Origin: Thiothrix sp.
GTDB lineage: Bacteria > Pseudomonadota > Gammaproteobacteria > Thiotrichales > Thiotrichaceae
Length of the DNA stretch: 64,000 nucleotides
Assembly (NCBI GenBank): GCA_008015155.1
Contig: SSFA01000008.1
Span: 62,001 to 126,000 of the forward strand
Reading direction: 5' to 3'
This document shows, piece by piece, positions 1 to 9,324 of the stretch; positions within the stretch are counted from its first letter, which is position 1, and the number at the start of each line of letters is the position of its first letter. The translations under genes were made by a program, and so were the position numbers. The notes under the pieces were generated by a model. That model had not been told where the DNA came from and searched no databases. It saw only the letters and a program-made list of their open reading frames with translations.

Positions 1-474
1 CATTATGCTATGTTTTTATATTTTCTATCTAATACTTTGTATAAAAATAATAAAATAATAGAAGCCACCAAAATTTTTTTATTAAATAAAGCCTTACATG
101 GGATTGACGCTTTCTATTCCATAGTTTTGCCTGAAATATTTTATTTTGTCCATCCAATAGGAACAATATTAGGTAACGCAGTCTATAGTGACTACTTAGT
201 AGTATATCAAGGTGTCACAGTTGGTTCAGATCGAAACGAACAAAACATAAATGGATTATATCCAGAATTTTCTAAAGGATGCACATTGCTTGCCAATAGC
301 TCTATAATTGGCAAATGTCGAATTGGAGAAAATGTTATTTTGGGTGCTCATAGTTTTATCAGAAATCGTGTCGTTTCTGACAACATAATTATTTTGGGTC
401 AGTATCCTAATAACCAATATATAGAAAATAGACACCATTATTTAAACTATTACTTTGGTCAAAGCTTAAAATAG
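1..474 (+). CDS. Serine O-acetyltransferase-like hexapeptide acyltransferase, possibly cut at the window start
   Basis: Left-handed beta-helix acyltransferase of the short CysE-like type found in polysaccharide loci. The stretch HPIGTILGNAVYSDYLVVYQ and the later NSSIIGKCRIGENVILGAHS show the hexapeptide repeat, with the HPIG motif typical of this family. The first in-frame ATG is at base 10, but the frame is open to base 1 and no ribosome site is visible, so the true start may lie outside the window. By context it acetylates a sugar or amino sugar of a surface glycan rather than serine for cysteine synthesis. Very AT-rich, like the genes up to 6.2 kb. Family confident, substrate unknown. Confidence 0.75.
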   Translation, partial: HYAMFLYFLSNTLYKNNKIIEATKIFLLNKALHGIDAFYSIVLPEIFYFVHPIGTILGNAVYSDYLVVYQGVTVGSDRNEQNINGLYPEFSKGCTLLANSSIIGKCRIGENVILGAHSFIRNRVVSDNIIILGQYPNNQYIENRHHYLNYYFGQSLK

Positions 475-487
475 GAATATATTGGTT

Positions 488-1039
488 ATGCAACAAAAAG
501 ATAGTAATCTTGATGTAGGTTGTGGTGCAAATAAAACTGAAGGCTGCTTAGGGATAGATAGAGTGAGCCTGCCAGATGTGGATATTGTACACGATTTAGA
601 TTTAATACCTTGGCCTATTGAAAACTCAAAATTCGACAATATATTCGCAAATCATTTTTTAGAACACTCAAAAGACATTATTAAGACTTTAGCAGAACTT
701 CATCGAATTACCAAAAATAATGGGAAGATTTATATCAGAGTTCCACATTATACTAGTGACAATTTTTACAGTGACTTGACACATAAAACAGCCTTTGCTT
801 GGAGAAGTTTTGATCACTTTTCCATTAATGGTAAAATAGATTATAATTTTTATGAGCCATTTAAATTTGAAATCTTAGAGCGAAGAATTTATCTTTTAAA
901 TCCCAAATTAAAACTAAATCCATTCAAATTATCAGGAATAGAATATTTAGCAAATAAATTCCCTAGAGTCTATGAGCGTTTTCTCGCATATATAATACCT
1001 GCCTCCGAATTGTTTTTTTGTTTAAGAGTAATAAAATAA
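488..1039 (+). CDS. Class I SAM-dependent methyltransferase
   Basis: Small Rossmann-fold methyltransferase of the Methyltransf_11 kind. The SAM-binding motif I is near the N-terminus (LDVGCGANK), followed by the acidic GIDRV strand end, then the motif IPWPIENSKFDNIFANHFLEH and the strand NGKIYIRVPH. The ATG at 488 is preferred; a TTG at 482 is in frame two codons earlier and sits closer to AGGA at 473-476. It starts 13 bp after the acyltransferase and belongs to the AT-rich glycan cassette, so it probably methylates a sugar or lipid-linked glycan. An IS1 copy begins 2 bp after its stop codon and its target duplication overlaps that stop. Confidence 0.7.
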   Translation: MQQKDSNLDVGCGANKTEGCLGIDRVSLPDVDIVHDLDLIPWPIENSKFDNIFANHFLEHSKDIIKTLAELHRITKNNGKIYIRVPHYTSDNFYSDLTHKTAFAWRSFDHFSINGKIDYNFYEPFKFEILERRIYLLNPKLKLNPFKLSGIEYLANKFPRVYERFLAYIIPASELFFCLRVIK

Positions 1040-1041
1040 TT
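1034..1041. repeat. Target-site duplication, left copy (AAATAATT)
   Basis: Eight bases directly left of the IS1 end are repeated exactly at 1812-1819. This copy overlaps the TAA stop of the upstream methyltransferase. IS1 elements usually duplicate 8 to 9 bp of target, so the length fits. Confidence 0.88.
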
Positions 1042-1066
1042 GGTCATGTATTTAATCAGTTGAAAG
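1042..1066 (+). repeat. IS1 left terminal inverted repeat
   Basis: Twenty-five bases starting GGTCATG are the exact reverse complement of 1787-1811; the next base pair (1067/1786) does not match. This defines the left end of the element. Confidence 0.93.
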
Positions 1067-1108
1067 GAAGTTAGACTAAGCGGGAGTTCAACAGGACGGC
1101 AGAACGTG

Positions 1109-1363
1109 ATGGCGAGTGTAGAAGTATTATGTCCGACATGCGAAAGTAGAGTGTATCGTCGTGGCGAGGCGCGTTATCGCTGTCGAGGGTGTCATCACGG
1201 TTTTCAGTTGAACTACCGTTATGAAGCGAATCGCTCTGGCGTGGCGGAGCGGATCATTGAGATGGCGATGAAGGGCTCAGGGGTACGTGATACGGGTCGA
1301 GTGCTGAAGATCAGTCCGACGACCGTGGTGCGTCATTTAAAAAACTCAGCCCACCGACGATGA
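1109..1363 (+). CDS. insA: IS1 InsA protein
   Basis: Product of 84 residues. It begins with a four-cysteine zinc finger (CPTC ... CRGC, about residues 7-32) and continues with a helix-turn-helix (GSGVRDTGRVLKISPTTVVRHL). In IS1, InsA binds the ends and represses transposition, while a -1 frameshift at an A6C run joins it to InsB to make the active transposase. Here AAAAAAC lies at 1339-1345 in the proper phase (A AAA AAC). A GTG at 1106 is an alternative start. InsA looks intact. Confidence 0.85.
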   Translation: MASVEVLCPTCESRVYRRGEARYRCRGCHHGFQLNYRYEANRSGVAERIIEMAMKGSGVRDTGRVLKISPTTVVRHLKNSAHRR

Positions 1364-1797
1364 ACCCCTTAGCGCTAGAAGCCCTAGCTTTGGAACACCG
1401 GTTAGCACGGGTGTGTGAAATGGATGAGCAGTGGTCGTAGGTAGGGAAGAAATCAGAACCCCGTTGGTGGTGGTAGGCGTGGTCGCCGCATCTCAAGTGC
1501 GTCTTTGCGTACACCTTCGGACGACGAGTGGATGAGTGTTTGAAGCACCTGCTGGGCTTACTAGAGCGATTCACCTTTCGGTTGTATTGCACAGAGGACT
1601 GGGGGGCTTATGAACGCTTACTGCCGGAGGATAAGCATCTGATGACCAAGCATTACACCCAGAGCATTGAGCGACAGCATTTAAATTTGAGAACTCATTT
1701 AAAGCGGTTAGCTCGAAAGACGATTTGTTTTTCTAGGTCTGTCGAGGGACATGATAAGGTCGTCGGTGAATCTATCCCTAGACACTCTTTCAACTGA
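1339..1797 (+). pseudogene. insB: IS1 InsB (DDE transposase part), two in-frame amber codons
   Basis: Reading the -1 frame after the slippery site gives an InsB-like protein to the TGA at 1795-1797, but with TAG at 1438-1440 and 1474-1476. The first follows EMDEQWS, where IS1 proteins have a tyrosine before VG; the second follows RWWW, where they have tyrosine before AW or AY. No frameshift is needed: the rest (FAYTFGRR, MTKHYTQSIERQHLNLRTHL, SRSVEGHDKVVGE) reads through in one frame. Other genes here end in TAG, so amber is a real stop and the full transposase cannot be made. The piece from the GTG at 1528 is open but lacks the first catalytic aspartate. Confidence 0.85.
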
Positions 1798-1811
1798 TTA
1801 AATACATGACC
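1787..1811 (-). repeat. IS1 right terminal inverted repeat
   Basis: Exact reverse complement of 1042-1066. It ends in CATGACC and is followed at 1812-1819 by the second copy of the AAATAATT target duplication. Confidence 0.93.
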
Positions 1812-1832
1812 AAATAATTTAAAAGCATATCT

Positions 1833-2972
1833 ATGAAAAAAATTCATATTTTTTTAGAAGTTGTTCCTAGACCAACTGATTATTTCAAACCTATAAAACA
1901 ACTCCTTATTAATAAAAACGATTTTTTTATAGACATTAAATATCCGGATAATTTAAAAAATCTAGTAAAATCAATAGAGTACTCAAAGATAAGTAAGTTT
2001 AGATTTTTCTTCTATAAAAAATTATTTAAATTTATTGATGAAGAAATTCATAAGATATTAATTAATAATCGTAACAATATATGCTATATCTATATGCTTG
2101 ACGAAGGGGTATGGGCAGAATTACTTAGCTATATAAAAGATAAATATAAGCTTTCTAACGTAAAAATTATAAATATACAGCACGGTATTGGTATTATGAC
2201 TCCTGCTAAATTTAAGTTTTTGCGAAAGATTTCAAATTCTTTATCAATTAAATTAATCGGTTATCCTTCTTTAGGGTTAGGTTGTTATGGGCAAAGTGGT
2301 AGTGGTATTTTTGATACTTATTTAACATATGATCAAACTGTTTCAAAAATCATAAGTGAAAGAACCAATAGCAATGTTATAGAAGCTCCCGAGTTAATTA
2401 AGTATAATTTGTTCTACAGTTATTTAGTAAATCGAAAAATTCATGATATACCATTAAAAGAAATTAATATACTAATAGCATTACATCATGATGTGATGTT
2501 TTCCCCAATAAAGTGCTCACTTTTTAATTCTCTAGATGAGTGGTCTAAAATAATTCATATGTTAAAATCATATGCAGAAAATGATACTTTAATCTTTTAT
2601 ATAAGGTTGCATCCAGGAAGTTACTTGAATCCTAAACTGATGAAAAGAATACTGAGCCACCCAATTTTTCTACAAGCAAAACAGGATATTGAGCAAGACT
2701 TAGGCAAAAGTTTAGCATCAAAACATGCCGTATTAAGTCATATTAGTACTGTACTATATGATGCAAACTTGCTCAAAATTCCTTCATTTTCGATAAAAAA
2801 TAAATGCTTTGATAAGTCTGTAAACTTTTCTACCTATCAAATAGATTATAATAAAATAAAAAATATCATAGATTTTACAAAAGAAAATATGGCTTCAAAT
2901 AAAAAAATAAACCTTCAACTCTTAGATACAATTGTTAATAATTATTTAACCAGATTATGGAAATTAAAATAA
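1833..2972 (+). CDS. Putative surface-glycan glycosyltransferase (GT-B-like), unassigned family
   Basis: Protein of 379 residues, no signal peptide or membrane segment. I do not recognise it with certainty. Visible features are an N-terminal half ending in the strand-loop KIINIQHGIG (about residue 113) and a C-terminal half with FYIRLHPGSY (about residue 255) and a later HAVLSHISTVLYDANLL. QHG and [RK]LHP motifs followed by a conserved Ser/Thr-rich loop are seen in GT-B enzymes making capsules and sialyl- or glycerophosphate-type glycans. Its 3' end overlaps the next gene by 16 bp. Before the IS1 insertion it would have started about 20 bp downstream of the methyltransferase. Strongly AT-rich. 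Confidence 0.5.
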   Translation: MKKIHIFLEVVPRPTDYFKPIKQLLINKNDFFIDIKYPDNLKNLVKSIEYSKISKFRFFFYKKLFKFIDEEIHKILINNRNNICYIYMLDEGVWAELLSYIKDKYKLSNVKIINIQHGIGIMTPAKFKFLRKISNSLSIKLIGYPSLGLGCYGQSGSGIFDTYLTYDQTVSKIISERTNSNVIEAPELIKYNLFYSYLVNRKIHDIPLKEINILIALHHDVMFSPIKCSLFNSLDEWSKIIHMLKSYAENDTLIFYIRLHPGSYLNPKLMKRILSHPIFLQAKQDIEQDLGKSLASKHAVLSHISTVLYDANLLKIPSFSIKNKCFDKSVNFSTYQIDYNKIKNIIDFTKENMASNKKINLQLLDTIVNNYLTRLWKLK

Positions 2973-4072
2973 AAAAGAATTTTCTTTTCCTTTCCGTACT
3001 AATATTAGTATTGGTATTTTTTAATTTTGAAATAATAGAAGGCACTGGATTATATACATCAAATCTTTGTTTGGTTATATTGTTTTCCTATTTTTATTTA
3101 AGTAAGAAAATAAAATTTACTACAATAACTGCTTTTTTAATTATAATTATAAGCATAAGATTTATTATCTCCATAAATATAGATTCTTTTATAGACTATA
3201 GTAAGATTATTTTAATAATCTGCGGTTATCTTTTTTTTAAAATAATAATAGTTAATAAAGAAAATATTATTTTTCTATTTATAATCTCACATTTTATTTT
3301 AATTTTAATCGGTTGGTTTCAAGATTGGTCTTATTACGATCTAAATGAACCCAGATATAGTATAAAATTATATGGATCCCCAAATTTAACTGCCTTTATT
3401 ATTACAATAAATTTAATACTATGTTTCAAGGAGCTAGGGGTTAGGTCTAATATAGCCCCCTACAGAAAACTAATTTTACTTTTCGTGATAATATTTTTCT
3501 TATTTACTTTTTATAAAACTGATTCGGATGGTGCAAAAGTTACATTAATCTCATGCTATCTATTTTATTTAATCAACAAAGCCAATAAAAGAACTAGGAT
3601 CTTGTCTATCTCAATTCTTTTTCTCTTATTATTTTTTCTACTTTATTACATATTCAAAATCGACAATAACTCTCTTAATTTATTAAGTAGCGGCCGCCTT
3701 GATATCTGGAATTCCCTGTTTAAATATGATGGAATTATGAATCTACTAATTGGGCATGGGCCCGGTACCTTAAAATTGGATAATCTTTACGAATATGATA
3801 AAACAGTAACATCTAGTCACAATTTATACTTATATATATATTATTGTTATGGTTTAATAGGTATATCTTTATTCTTTATACTTATTAAAATGCAATTAAA
3901 ATCGATAAAGCGAACCGATAAAAATTTTCTATTTAAAACCACATTATTTACAAGTATATTGGTTGCTTCTTTATTTGATAGTCACTTAATTGCAGGCCAA
4001 GTATTGTGGTTCACCTCCTTTATATTAGTTTTACTTGCAAACGAACGAAAAAATATTAGGAAATTGATATGA
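2957..4072 (+). CDS. O-antigen polymerase/ligase-like membrane protein (Wzy type)
   Basis: 371-residue protein with about ten hydrophobic segments. The largest soluble loop, between roughly residues 235 and 285, carries SSGRLDIWNSLF, GHGPGTL and TSSHNLYLYIYYCYGLIG, the pattern of the Wzy_C/O-antigen ligase family. It overlaps the preceding gene by 16 bp and the following glycosyltransferase by 4 bp (ATGA), so these three genes are translationally linked. In this position it most likely polymerises the repeat unit at the periplasmic face of the inner membrane. A second protein of this superfamily is encoded at 16430-17776. Confidence 0.75.
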   Translation: MEIKIKKNFLFLSVLILVLVFFNFEIIEGTGLYTSNLCLVILFSYFYLSKKIKFTTITAFLIIIISIRFIISINIDSFIDYSKIILIICGYLFFKIIIVNKENIIFLFIISHFILILIGWFQDWSYYDLNEPRYSIKLYGSPNLTAFIITINLILCFKELGVRSNIAPYRKLILLFVIIFFLFTFYKTDSDGAKVTLISCYLFYLINKANKRTRILSISILFLLLFFLLYYIFKIDNNSLNLLSSGRLDIWNSLFKYDGIMNLLIGHGPGTLKLDNLYEYDKTVTSSHNLYLYIYYCYGLIGISLFFILIKMQLKSIKRTDKNFLFKTTLFTSILVASLFDSHLIAGQVLWFTSFILVLLANERKNIRKLI

Positions 4073-5187
4073 AAATAGCTATTTTTCATTACTGGTGGAT
4101 TACTAATAGAGGAGGTGAATTAGTAGTTAAGAATATCATAGATCTTTACCCTAACGCAGACTTGTACTTACACGTAGCCGATGAGACCTTAATAAGATCA
4201 ACACTTCCTTCCCATTACAAAGGCAATATAAAAACTACTTTTATAGCAAAACTACCCTTTGCTAATAAATACTATCAACTGTACCTTCCTTTAATGCCAT
4301 TTGCTTCAGAGCAATTAGATTTATCAACATATGATTTAGTTATAAGCACTGAATCAGGACCAGGTAAATTTCTTATAACTGGACCAAATACATTGCATAT
4401 CTGCTACTGTTTTTCCCCTATGAGATACATCTGGGATATGCACTCACTATATGCAGAAAAAATCCGTTTTTTACCTAAAAAGCTACTATTCAAATTTATC
4501 TCACATTATATTCGAGTCCTTGATCAACTTAGTGCACAAAGAGTTGACTATTTTATAGCAGACTCTAACTTTGTCGCTCGAAGAATAAAAAAATATTATC
4601 GACGCTATGCAGCGACGATTTACCCACCCACTGAAACAAAAAGATTTATCTATACAAAAAAAAGAGAAGATTATTATTTATATTTAGGTCAACTTACTCC
4701 GTATAAAGGTATAGAGTTAGCAGTAAATGCCTTTAATGAAAATAGGAGGAAACTAATTGTAATTGGTGATGGTGAACTATTAAAATATTTGAAAAGCATA
4801 GCAAATTCCAATATCAAATTTATGGGGCGTCAGTCTAATGATGTTGTAACTCAATATTTAGAAACATGCAAAGGATTAATTTTTCCGGGTATAGAAGATT
4901 ATGGTATAGTGCCAATAGAGGCTATGGCGGCCGGAGCACCTGTAATTGCTTATGGGAAAGGGGGTGCTTTAGAAACCGTTTTACATATGAAAACTGGTGT
5001 CATTTTTAAAGAAAATACTATAAAATCATTAAATGACGCTATATCAAAATTCGAATCAGAAAATTTCGATGCTTCTTTTCTAAGAAAACATGCTGAACAC
5101 TTTAATGATACAAATTTTAAGAATTTTTTTTCAATCTTTGTTGAAGAAAAATTAAAAGCTTTTAACTATTCAGATTGGCATAAGTAA
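4069..5187 (+). CDS. Glycosyltransferase family 4
   Basis: GT-B retaining glycosyltransferase of 372 residues. The N-terminal domain begins MKIAIFHYWWITNRGGELV (acceptor-side Rossmann fold with the Gly-Gly loop). The C-terminal GT1-type donor domain has YLYLGQLTPYKGIELAV (about 204-220), LIVIGDGELL and the family signature EDYGIVPIEAMAAGAPVIAY (about 277-296) with the E-x7-E nucleotide-sugar motif. Resembles mannosyltransferases of the WbaZ/MtfB kind, which agrees with the GDP-mannose genes downstream, but the donor is an inference. ATGA overlap with the preceding gene; gmd follows 3 bp after its stop codon. Confidence 0.82.
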   Translation: MKIAIFHYWWITNRGGELVVKNIIDLYPNADLYLHVADETLIRSTLPSHYKGNIKTTFIAKLPFANKYYQLYLPLMPFASEQLDLSTYDLVISTESGPGKFLITGPNTLHICYCFSPMRYIWDMHSLYAEKIRFLPKKLLFKFISHYIRVLDQLSAQRVDYFIADSNFVARRIKKYYRRYAATIYPPTETKRFIYTKKREDYYLYLGQLTPYKGIELAVNAFNENRRKLIVIGDGELLKYLKSIANSNIKFMGRQSNDVVTQYLETCKGLIFPGIEDYGIVPIEAMAAGAPVIAYGKGGALETVLHMKTGVIFKENTIKSLNDAISKFESENFDASFLRKHAEHFNDTNFKNFFSIFVEEKLKAFNYSDWHK

Positions 5188-5190
5188 TTT

Positions 5191-6225
5191 ATGAAAATAG
5201 CGATAATCACTGGCATAACGGGACAGGATGGAGCCTATCTTGCTGAGTTTCTTTTAGCAAAGAATTACAAAGTATATGCAACCTTTAGGCGTTCAGCTTC
5301 TGTCAATTTTTGGCGCATAGAGACACTAAATATACATAATCATCCAAGCCTAACTTTAGTAGAGTACGACCTTACAGATCAATCCTCAGCTATTAGGTTG
5401 ATAAGTGAAATACAACCTGATGAGGTATACAACTTAGCAGCTCAGAGTTTTGTTGGTGTTTCTTTTGAGCAACCACTAGCTACCGCATTAATAACAGGCT
5501 TGGGGCCTTTACATCTTTTAGAAGCAATTAGAATAGTCAATCCCAAGATTAAATTTTATCAAGCATCGACGTCCGAATTATTTGGCAAAGTACAATGTAT
5601 ACCCCAAACAGAGACAACGCCATTTTACCCTCGTAGCCCTTATGGGGTGGCAAAATTATTTGCTCATTGGAGTACTATTAACTATAGAGAATCTTACAAT
5701 CTGTTTGCTGCTTCTGGTATACTTTTTAATCACGAATCACCATTAAGAGGGCTAGAGTTTGTTACAAGAAAAATCACTAATACTGTTGCTAAAATAAAAC
5801 TAAATCAGACCAATACTTTGGAACTTGGAAATCTAGATTCAAAACGAGACTGGGGCTATGCTAAAGATTATGTAGAAGGTATGTATTTAATGCTTCAAGC
5901 CAATGAACCTGATACTTATATATTAGCAACAGGCCGAACTGAAACGGTTAGAGACTTTGTTACACTCGCATTTAAGGCTGTTGGCATAGATATTATATAT
6001 GAGGGATCGCATGAAAATGAGATTGGTATAAATGCTGCTACCGGTAAAATTATCTTGAAAGTGAATCCCAAGTTCTACCGGCCAGCAGAAGTAGATTTAT
6101 TAGTTGGTGATGCGACAAAAGCTAAAAATAAACTTTCTTGGCAATCTAAAACGACATTAGAAGAATTATGTGTCATGATGGTTGAATCAGACCTGAAGAA
6201 TATCAAAAATAATATATCCTATTAA
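5191..6225 (+). CDS. gmd: GDP-mannose 4,6-dehydratase
   Basis: Extended short-chain dehydrogenase of 344 residues converting GDP-mannose to GDP-4-keto-6-deoxymannose. The NADP-binding [16 protein letters not shown] (about 8-23), the [10 protein letters not shown] segment, the catalytic Ser/Thr and Tyr-x3-Lys (STSELFGK then [15 protein letters not shown]) and NHESPLRG are all as in Gmd. Length is normal for the family. Three bases separate it from the glycosyltransferase upstream, and manC follows 2 bp after. It is the last of the AT-rich genes; composition changes sharply at manC. No GDP-fucose synthase or rhamnose reductase partner is seen in the window, so the final sugar is unknown. Confidence 0.93.
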   Translation: MKIAIITGITGQDGAYLAEFLLAKNYKVYATFRRSASVNFWRIETLNIHNHPSLTLVEYDLTDQSSAIRLISEIQPDEVYNLAAQSFVGVSFEQPLATALITGLGPLHLLEAIRIVNPKIKFYQASTSELFGKVQCIPQTETTPFYPRSPYGVAKLFAHWSTINYRESYNLFAASGILFNHESPLRGLEFVTRKITNTVAKIKLNQTNTLELGNLDSKRDWGYAKDYVEGMYLMLQANEPDTYILATGRTETVRDFVTLAFKAVGIDIIYEGSHENEIGINAATGKIILKVNPKFYRPAEVDLLVGDATKAKNKLSWQSKTTLEELCVMMVESDLKNIKNNISY

Positions 6226-6227
6226 TT

Positions 6228-7655
6228 ATGATAATACCTGTTATTCTTTCAGGTGGCACTGGCTCACGCCTGTGGCCTCTTTCTCGCCAACAACGCCCTA
6301 AACAATTTCTCCCCGTTACTGAACATACCACGCTATTCCAAACCACTTGCATACGCTTAGCAGGCTTAGAATCATTACAAGCACCACTCATTGTTTGCAA
6401 TGAAGATCATCGTTTTATGGTGGCTGAACAATTACGTGAGTTGGGTTTGTCAAACCTAGGCATTCTGCTAGAACCTATAGGTCGCAATACCGCGCCTGCT
6501 ATTGCATTAGCGGCTTTAAAAGTCAGCCAACACACACCTGATGCGTTACTATTGGTTTTACCCGCTGACCATGTGATTCAAGATAAAACTGCTTTTCATC
6601 AAGCGATTCAATTGGCAAGCGATGCGGCACAGGCAGGCTATCTAGTGACATTTGGGATTGTTCCTACCCATGCCGAAACAGGTTATGGCTATATTCAAAC
6701 AGGTCATACACTCAGCATATCACCTAACATACAGCAAGTTTCCGCTTTCACAGAAAAACCTAATCGAGAAACGGCTGAGGCTTATCTAAAAAGTGGTCAG
6801 TATCTATGGAATAGCGGAATGTTCTTATTTCGTGCTGATGCCTATCTACAAGCCCTAGAAAGTCATGCGCCTAATGTATTAAAAGCCTGCCAAATTGCTC
6901 TAAAAAACCCCAAAGAAGATGGTGATTTTATCCGTATAGATCGCGAAGCTTTTAGCGAATGCCCTGATATTTCAGTGGATTATGCAGTCATGGAAAAAAC
7001 ACCTCACGCGGCAGTAGTTCCACTCAATGCAGGTTGGAATGATGTCGGTGCTTGGTCAGCCGTCTGGGATGTGGGTGAAAAAGACCCACAAGGGAATGTA
7101 TTACGGGGTGAAACGTGTTTGCATAACTCACACAATAACTTGGTTTACAGTGAGCAACGCTTAGTGAGTTTGGTGGGAGTAAATGATTTAGTGGTTGTCG
7201 ATACCAAAGATGCCACTTTAGTCGCGCATAAAAGTCAAGTTCAAGCGGTCAAGACAATTGTGGATCAGTTAAAATCTCAACACCGCTCAGAAGCGGTGAT
7301 TCATCGTGAAGTAAACCGTCCTTGGGGTAGTTATGATTCTATTGATCACGGTGAACGCTTCCAAGTAAAGCGTATTGTAGTCAAGCCTGGTGCAAAACTT
7401 TCTTTACAAAAACATCACCATCGTGCGGAACATTGGATCGTAGTAAAAGGAACAGCTGAAGTGACTTGTGATGAACGTGTTTTTCTGCTGACCGAAAATC
7501 AATCCACTTATATACCATTAGGTTCAATGCATCGCTTAGCCAATCCAGGTAAGGTTCCTTTAGAATTGATTGAAGTACAATCAGGCAGTTATCTGGGAGA
7601 GGACGATATCGTGCGTTTTGAAGATCAATATGGACGTTCTGAGTCTAAATCATGA
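6228..7655 (+). CDS. manC: Mannose-1-phosphate guanylyltransferase / mannose-6-phosphate isomerase
   Basis: Bifunctional 475-residue enzyme supplying GDP-mannose. The N-terminal nucleotidyltransferase domain opens [19 protein letters not shown] with the P-loop-like GGxGxRLWPLSR, then [10 protein letters not shown] and [11 protein letters not shown]. The C-terminal cupin (from about residue 365) has [29 protein letters not shown] and [15 protein letters not shown], the type II phosphomannose isomerase signature. ATGA overlap with manB downstream. Codon use is much less AT-rich than the genes before it. Found in many alginate, colanic acid and capsule loci under the names algA, cpsB or manC. 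Confidence 0.95.
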   Translation: MIIPVILSGGTGSRLWPLSRQQRPKQFLPVTEHTTLFQTTCIRLAGLESLQAPLIVCNEDHRFMVAEQLRELGLSNLGILLEPIGRNTAPAIALAALKVSQHTPDALLLVLPADHVIQDKTAFHQAIQLASDAAQAGYLVTFGIVPTHAETGYGYIQTGHTLSISPNIQQVSAFTEKPNRETAEAYLKSGQYLWNSGMFLFRADAYLQALESHAPNVLKACQIALKNPKEDGDFIRIDREAFSECPDISVDYAVMEKTPHAAVVPLNAGWNDVGAWSAVWDVGEKDPQGNVLRGETCLHNSHNNLVYSEQRLVSLVGVNDLVVVDTKDATLVAHKSQVQAVKTIVDQLKSQHRSEAVIHREVNRPWGSYDSIDHGERFQVKRIVVKPGAKLSLQKHHHRAEHWIVVKGTAEVTCDERVFLLTENQSTYIPLGSMHRLANPGKVPLELIEVQSGSYLGEDDIVRFEDQYGRSESKS

Positions 7656-9034
7656 CCAAGCTAACCTGCTTCAAAGCCTATGACATTCGCGGAAAACTTG
7701 GCGAAGAATTAAACGAATCAATTGCCTATCGTATTGGGCGTGCTTATGGCCTGTGGCTAAACCCTGAACACACATCTGACAAAGCCGTTGTGGTGGGTGG
7801 CGATGTACGACTAAGCTCTGAAAGCCTTAAATTAGCTTTAGCGAAAGGTTTACAGGATTCAGGTATTAATGTCATTGACTTAGGATTGACAGGGACAGAA
7901 GAAATTTATTTTGCCACCTTTCATTTGGGCGTTGAAGGTGGTGTAGAAGTTACTGCCAGTCATAATCCTATTGATTACAATGGAATGAAATTAGTGCAGG
8001 CGGGTTCACGTCCTATTAGTGGTGATAGTGGATTAAAAGTCATTCAACAATTAGCCGAACAGGCAAACTTCCCATCCATTCCACAACAAGGTAGTTATCG
8101 AACACAATCCACCTTAAGTGCCTATATTGATCACTTACTCACCTATATTAATCCCAGCAAAATTACACCCTTAAAATTGCTTGTCAATGCGGGTAATGGT
8201 GCAGCAGGTCATGTGATAGATGCTTTAGAAGCTCGTTTTAAACAACTATCCATACCGATTACCTTTATTAAGATTCATCATGAACCTGATGGTCATTTTC
8301 CACATGGCATCCCCAATCCCTTATTAACTGAATGTCGCGCTGATACACAACAGGCAGTGATTGCGCATCAGGCTGACTTTGGTATAGCTTGGGATGGGGA
8401 TTTTGATCGATGTTTCCTATTTGATGAAGCAGGTCAGTTTATCGAGGGTTACTATATTGTGGGGTTGCTGGCAGAAGCGTTTCTACAAAAAGCACCCAAC
8501 GCTAAAATTATTCATGACCCACGCTTAACCTGGAATACCATTGAAATAGTTGAAAAAAATGGCGGCATCCCGATTCAAAGTAAAACAGGCCATGCTTTTA
8601 TTAAAGAAAAGATGCGTGTGGAAGATGCTGTTTATGGCGGTGAAATGAGCGCGCACCACTACTTCCGCGACTTTGCCTACTGTGACAGTGGTATGATTCC
8701 TTGGCTTTTAGTCGCTGAATTAGTCTCTGTTAAACAACAACCACTTTCTACTTTAGTCAACGAACGTATTGCAGCTTATCCATCACCTGGAGAGATCAAT
8801 TTTCACCTAAGAGATCCAAGTACAGCAGTACAAGTCATTCGAGCAGAGTATGAAGCTAAAGCGATTACTATTGATGAAACCGATGGTATTAGTCTAACGT
8901 TTGACGACTGGCGATTTAATTTAAGAAGTTCTAATACAGAGCCTGTATTGAGACTTAACCTTGAAAGTCGGTCTAATCAATCTCTGCTAGATACTGAACT
9001 ACAAAAGTTGAAAGCATTGCTTGAAAATAAATAA
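7652..9034 (+). CDS. manB: Phosphomannomutase/phosphoglucomutase
   Basis: 460-residue alpha-D-phosphohexomutase making mannose-1-phosphate for ManC. The four domains are recognisable: [14 protein letters not shown] at the N-terminus, the phosphoserine loop [14 protein letters not shown] (about 107-120), the metal site [13 protein letters not shown] (about 249-261), the sugar-binding [13 protein letters not shown] (about 329-341) and the C-terminal phosphate site [12 protein letters not shown]. It overlaps manC by 4 bp. The 290 bp after its stop separate sugar-nucleotide genes from export genes. Equivalent to AlgC/CpsG; glucose-1-phosphate activity is possible too. Confidence 0.94.
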   Translation: MTKLTCFKAYDIRGKLGEELNESIAYRIGRAYGLWLNPEHTSDKAVVVGGDVRLSSESLKLALAKGLQDSGINVIDLGLTGTEEIYFATFHLGVEGGVEVTASHNPIDYNGMKLVQAGSRPISGDSGLKVIQQLAEQANFPSIPQQGSYRTQSTLSAYIDHLLTYINPSKITPLKLLVNAGNGAAGHVIDALEARFKQLSIPITFIKIHHEPDGHFPHGIPNPLLTECRADTQQAVIAHQADFGIAWDGDFDRCFLFDEAGQFIEGYYIVGLLAEAFLQKAPNAKIIHDPRLTWNTIEIVEKNGGIPIQSKTGHAFIKEKMRVEDAVYGGEMSAHHYFRDFAYCDSGMIPWLLVAELVSVKQQPLSTLVNERIAAYPSPGEINFHLRDPSTAVQVIRAEYEAKAITIDETDGISLTFDDWRFNLRSSNTEPVLRLNLESRSNQSLLDTELQKLKALLENK

Positions 9035-9166
9035 CCTTATACAAAAAAACAGCTAATACATATAAATCCTACCGTTCTTTCCCAAGCTACTTGCTAAGAG
9101 AGGGTTGCTTTTAGCAGCAATTTTGTACACTTTCTCGAATCCAAATCCTTTGAAATCATTTGTATA

Positions 9167-9174
9167 GCGGTAGC
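9167..9174 (+). promoter_or_regulatory. Possible ops element core (GCGGTAGC)
   Basis: The octamer GCGGTAGC followed by TCT matches the core of the ops element through which RfaH/NusG-like factors act at the head of polysaccharide operons. It lies about 150 bp before the Wza-like gene, in the only long gap of the locus. It would only work if transcription enters from manB or from a promoter upstream of it, and an eight-base match can be chance. Confidence 0.3.
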
Positions 9175-9255
9175 TCTTGCTAAAAATTCTGTGGTACTGA
9201 TCTAACTTTGCTGTATACCGTAAATAATCCGCCTAAATTTAGAAGGGTTTTCGGG

Positions 9256-9261
9256 TATAAT
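9256..9261 (+). promoter_or_regulatory. Possible -10 box (TATAAT) for the export genes
   Basis: A perfect TATAAT lies 64 bp before the start of the Wza-like gene. No good -35 hexamer sits 16-18 bp upstream, so this would be a weak or activator-dependent promoter. The rest of the 9035-9324 gap shows a weak GCTAA/TTAGC hairpin near 9093-9114 and no gene. Confidence 0.35.
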
Positions 9262-9324
9262 TCCCACCCTAGAGTCTTTGCTGGACTACAATTCTTCTAA
9301 TTTTGTTAAGAGTGTCAAAATCTT

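Larger units (their letters stand above)
1042..1811 (+). mobile_element. IS1-family insertion sequence with intact ends and a broken transposase
   Basis: A 770-bp element bounded by perfect 25-bp inverted repeats (1042-1066 and 1787-1811, beginning GGTCATGTATTTAATC) and flanked by an 8-bp direct repeat AAATAATT (1034-1041 and 1812-1819). The size, InsA zinc-finger protein, A6C slippery site and InsB DDE-type protein are those of the IS1 family. It sits between the methyltransferase and the next glycan gene without breaking either reading frame, but it separates the two in the transcript. GC content is visibly higher than the cassette it entered. The intact ends and duplication suggest a fairly recent insertion; the transposase carries two amber codons. 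Confidence 0.93.

Noticed and set aside
1528..1797. Open frame as an independent small gene
   Set aside because: It is the C-terminal part of the amber-broken IS1 InsB, lacking the first catalytic Asp.
1339..1797. TAG recoded as tyrosine
   Set aside because: Several host genes, such as the first gene and the photolyase, end in TAG, so amber is a normal stop here.
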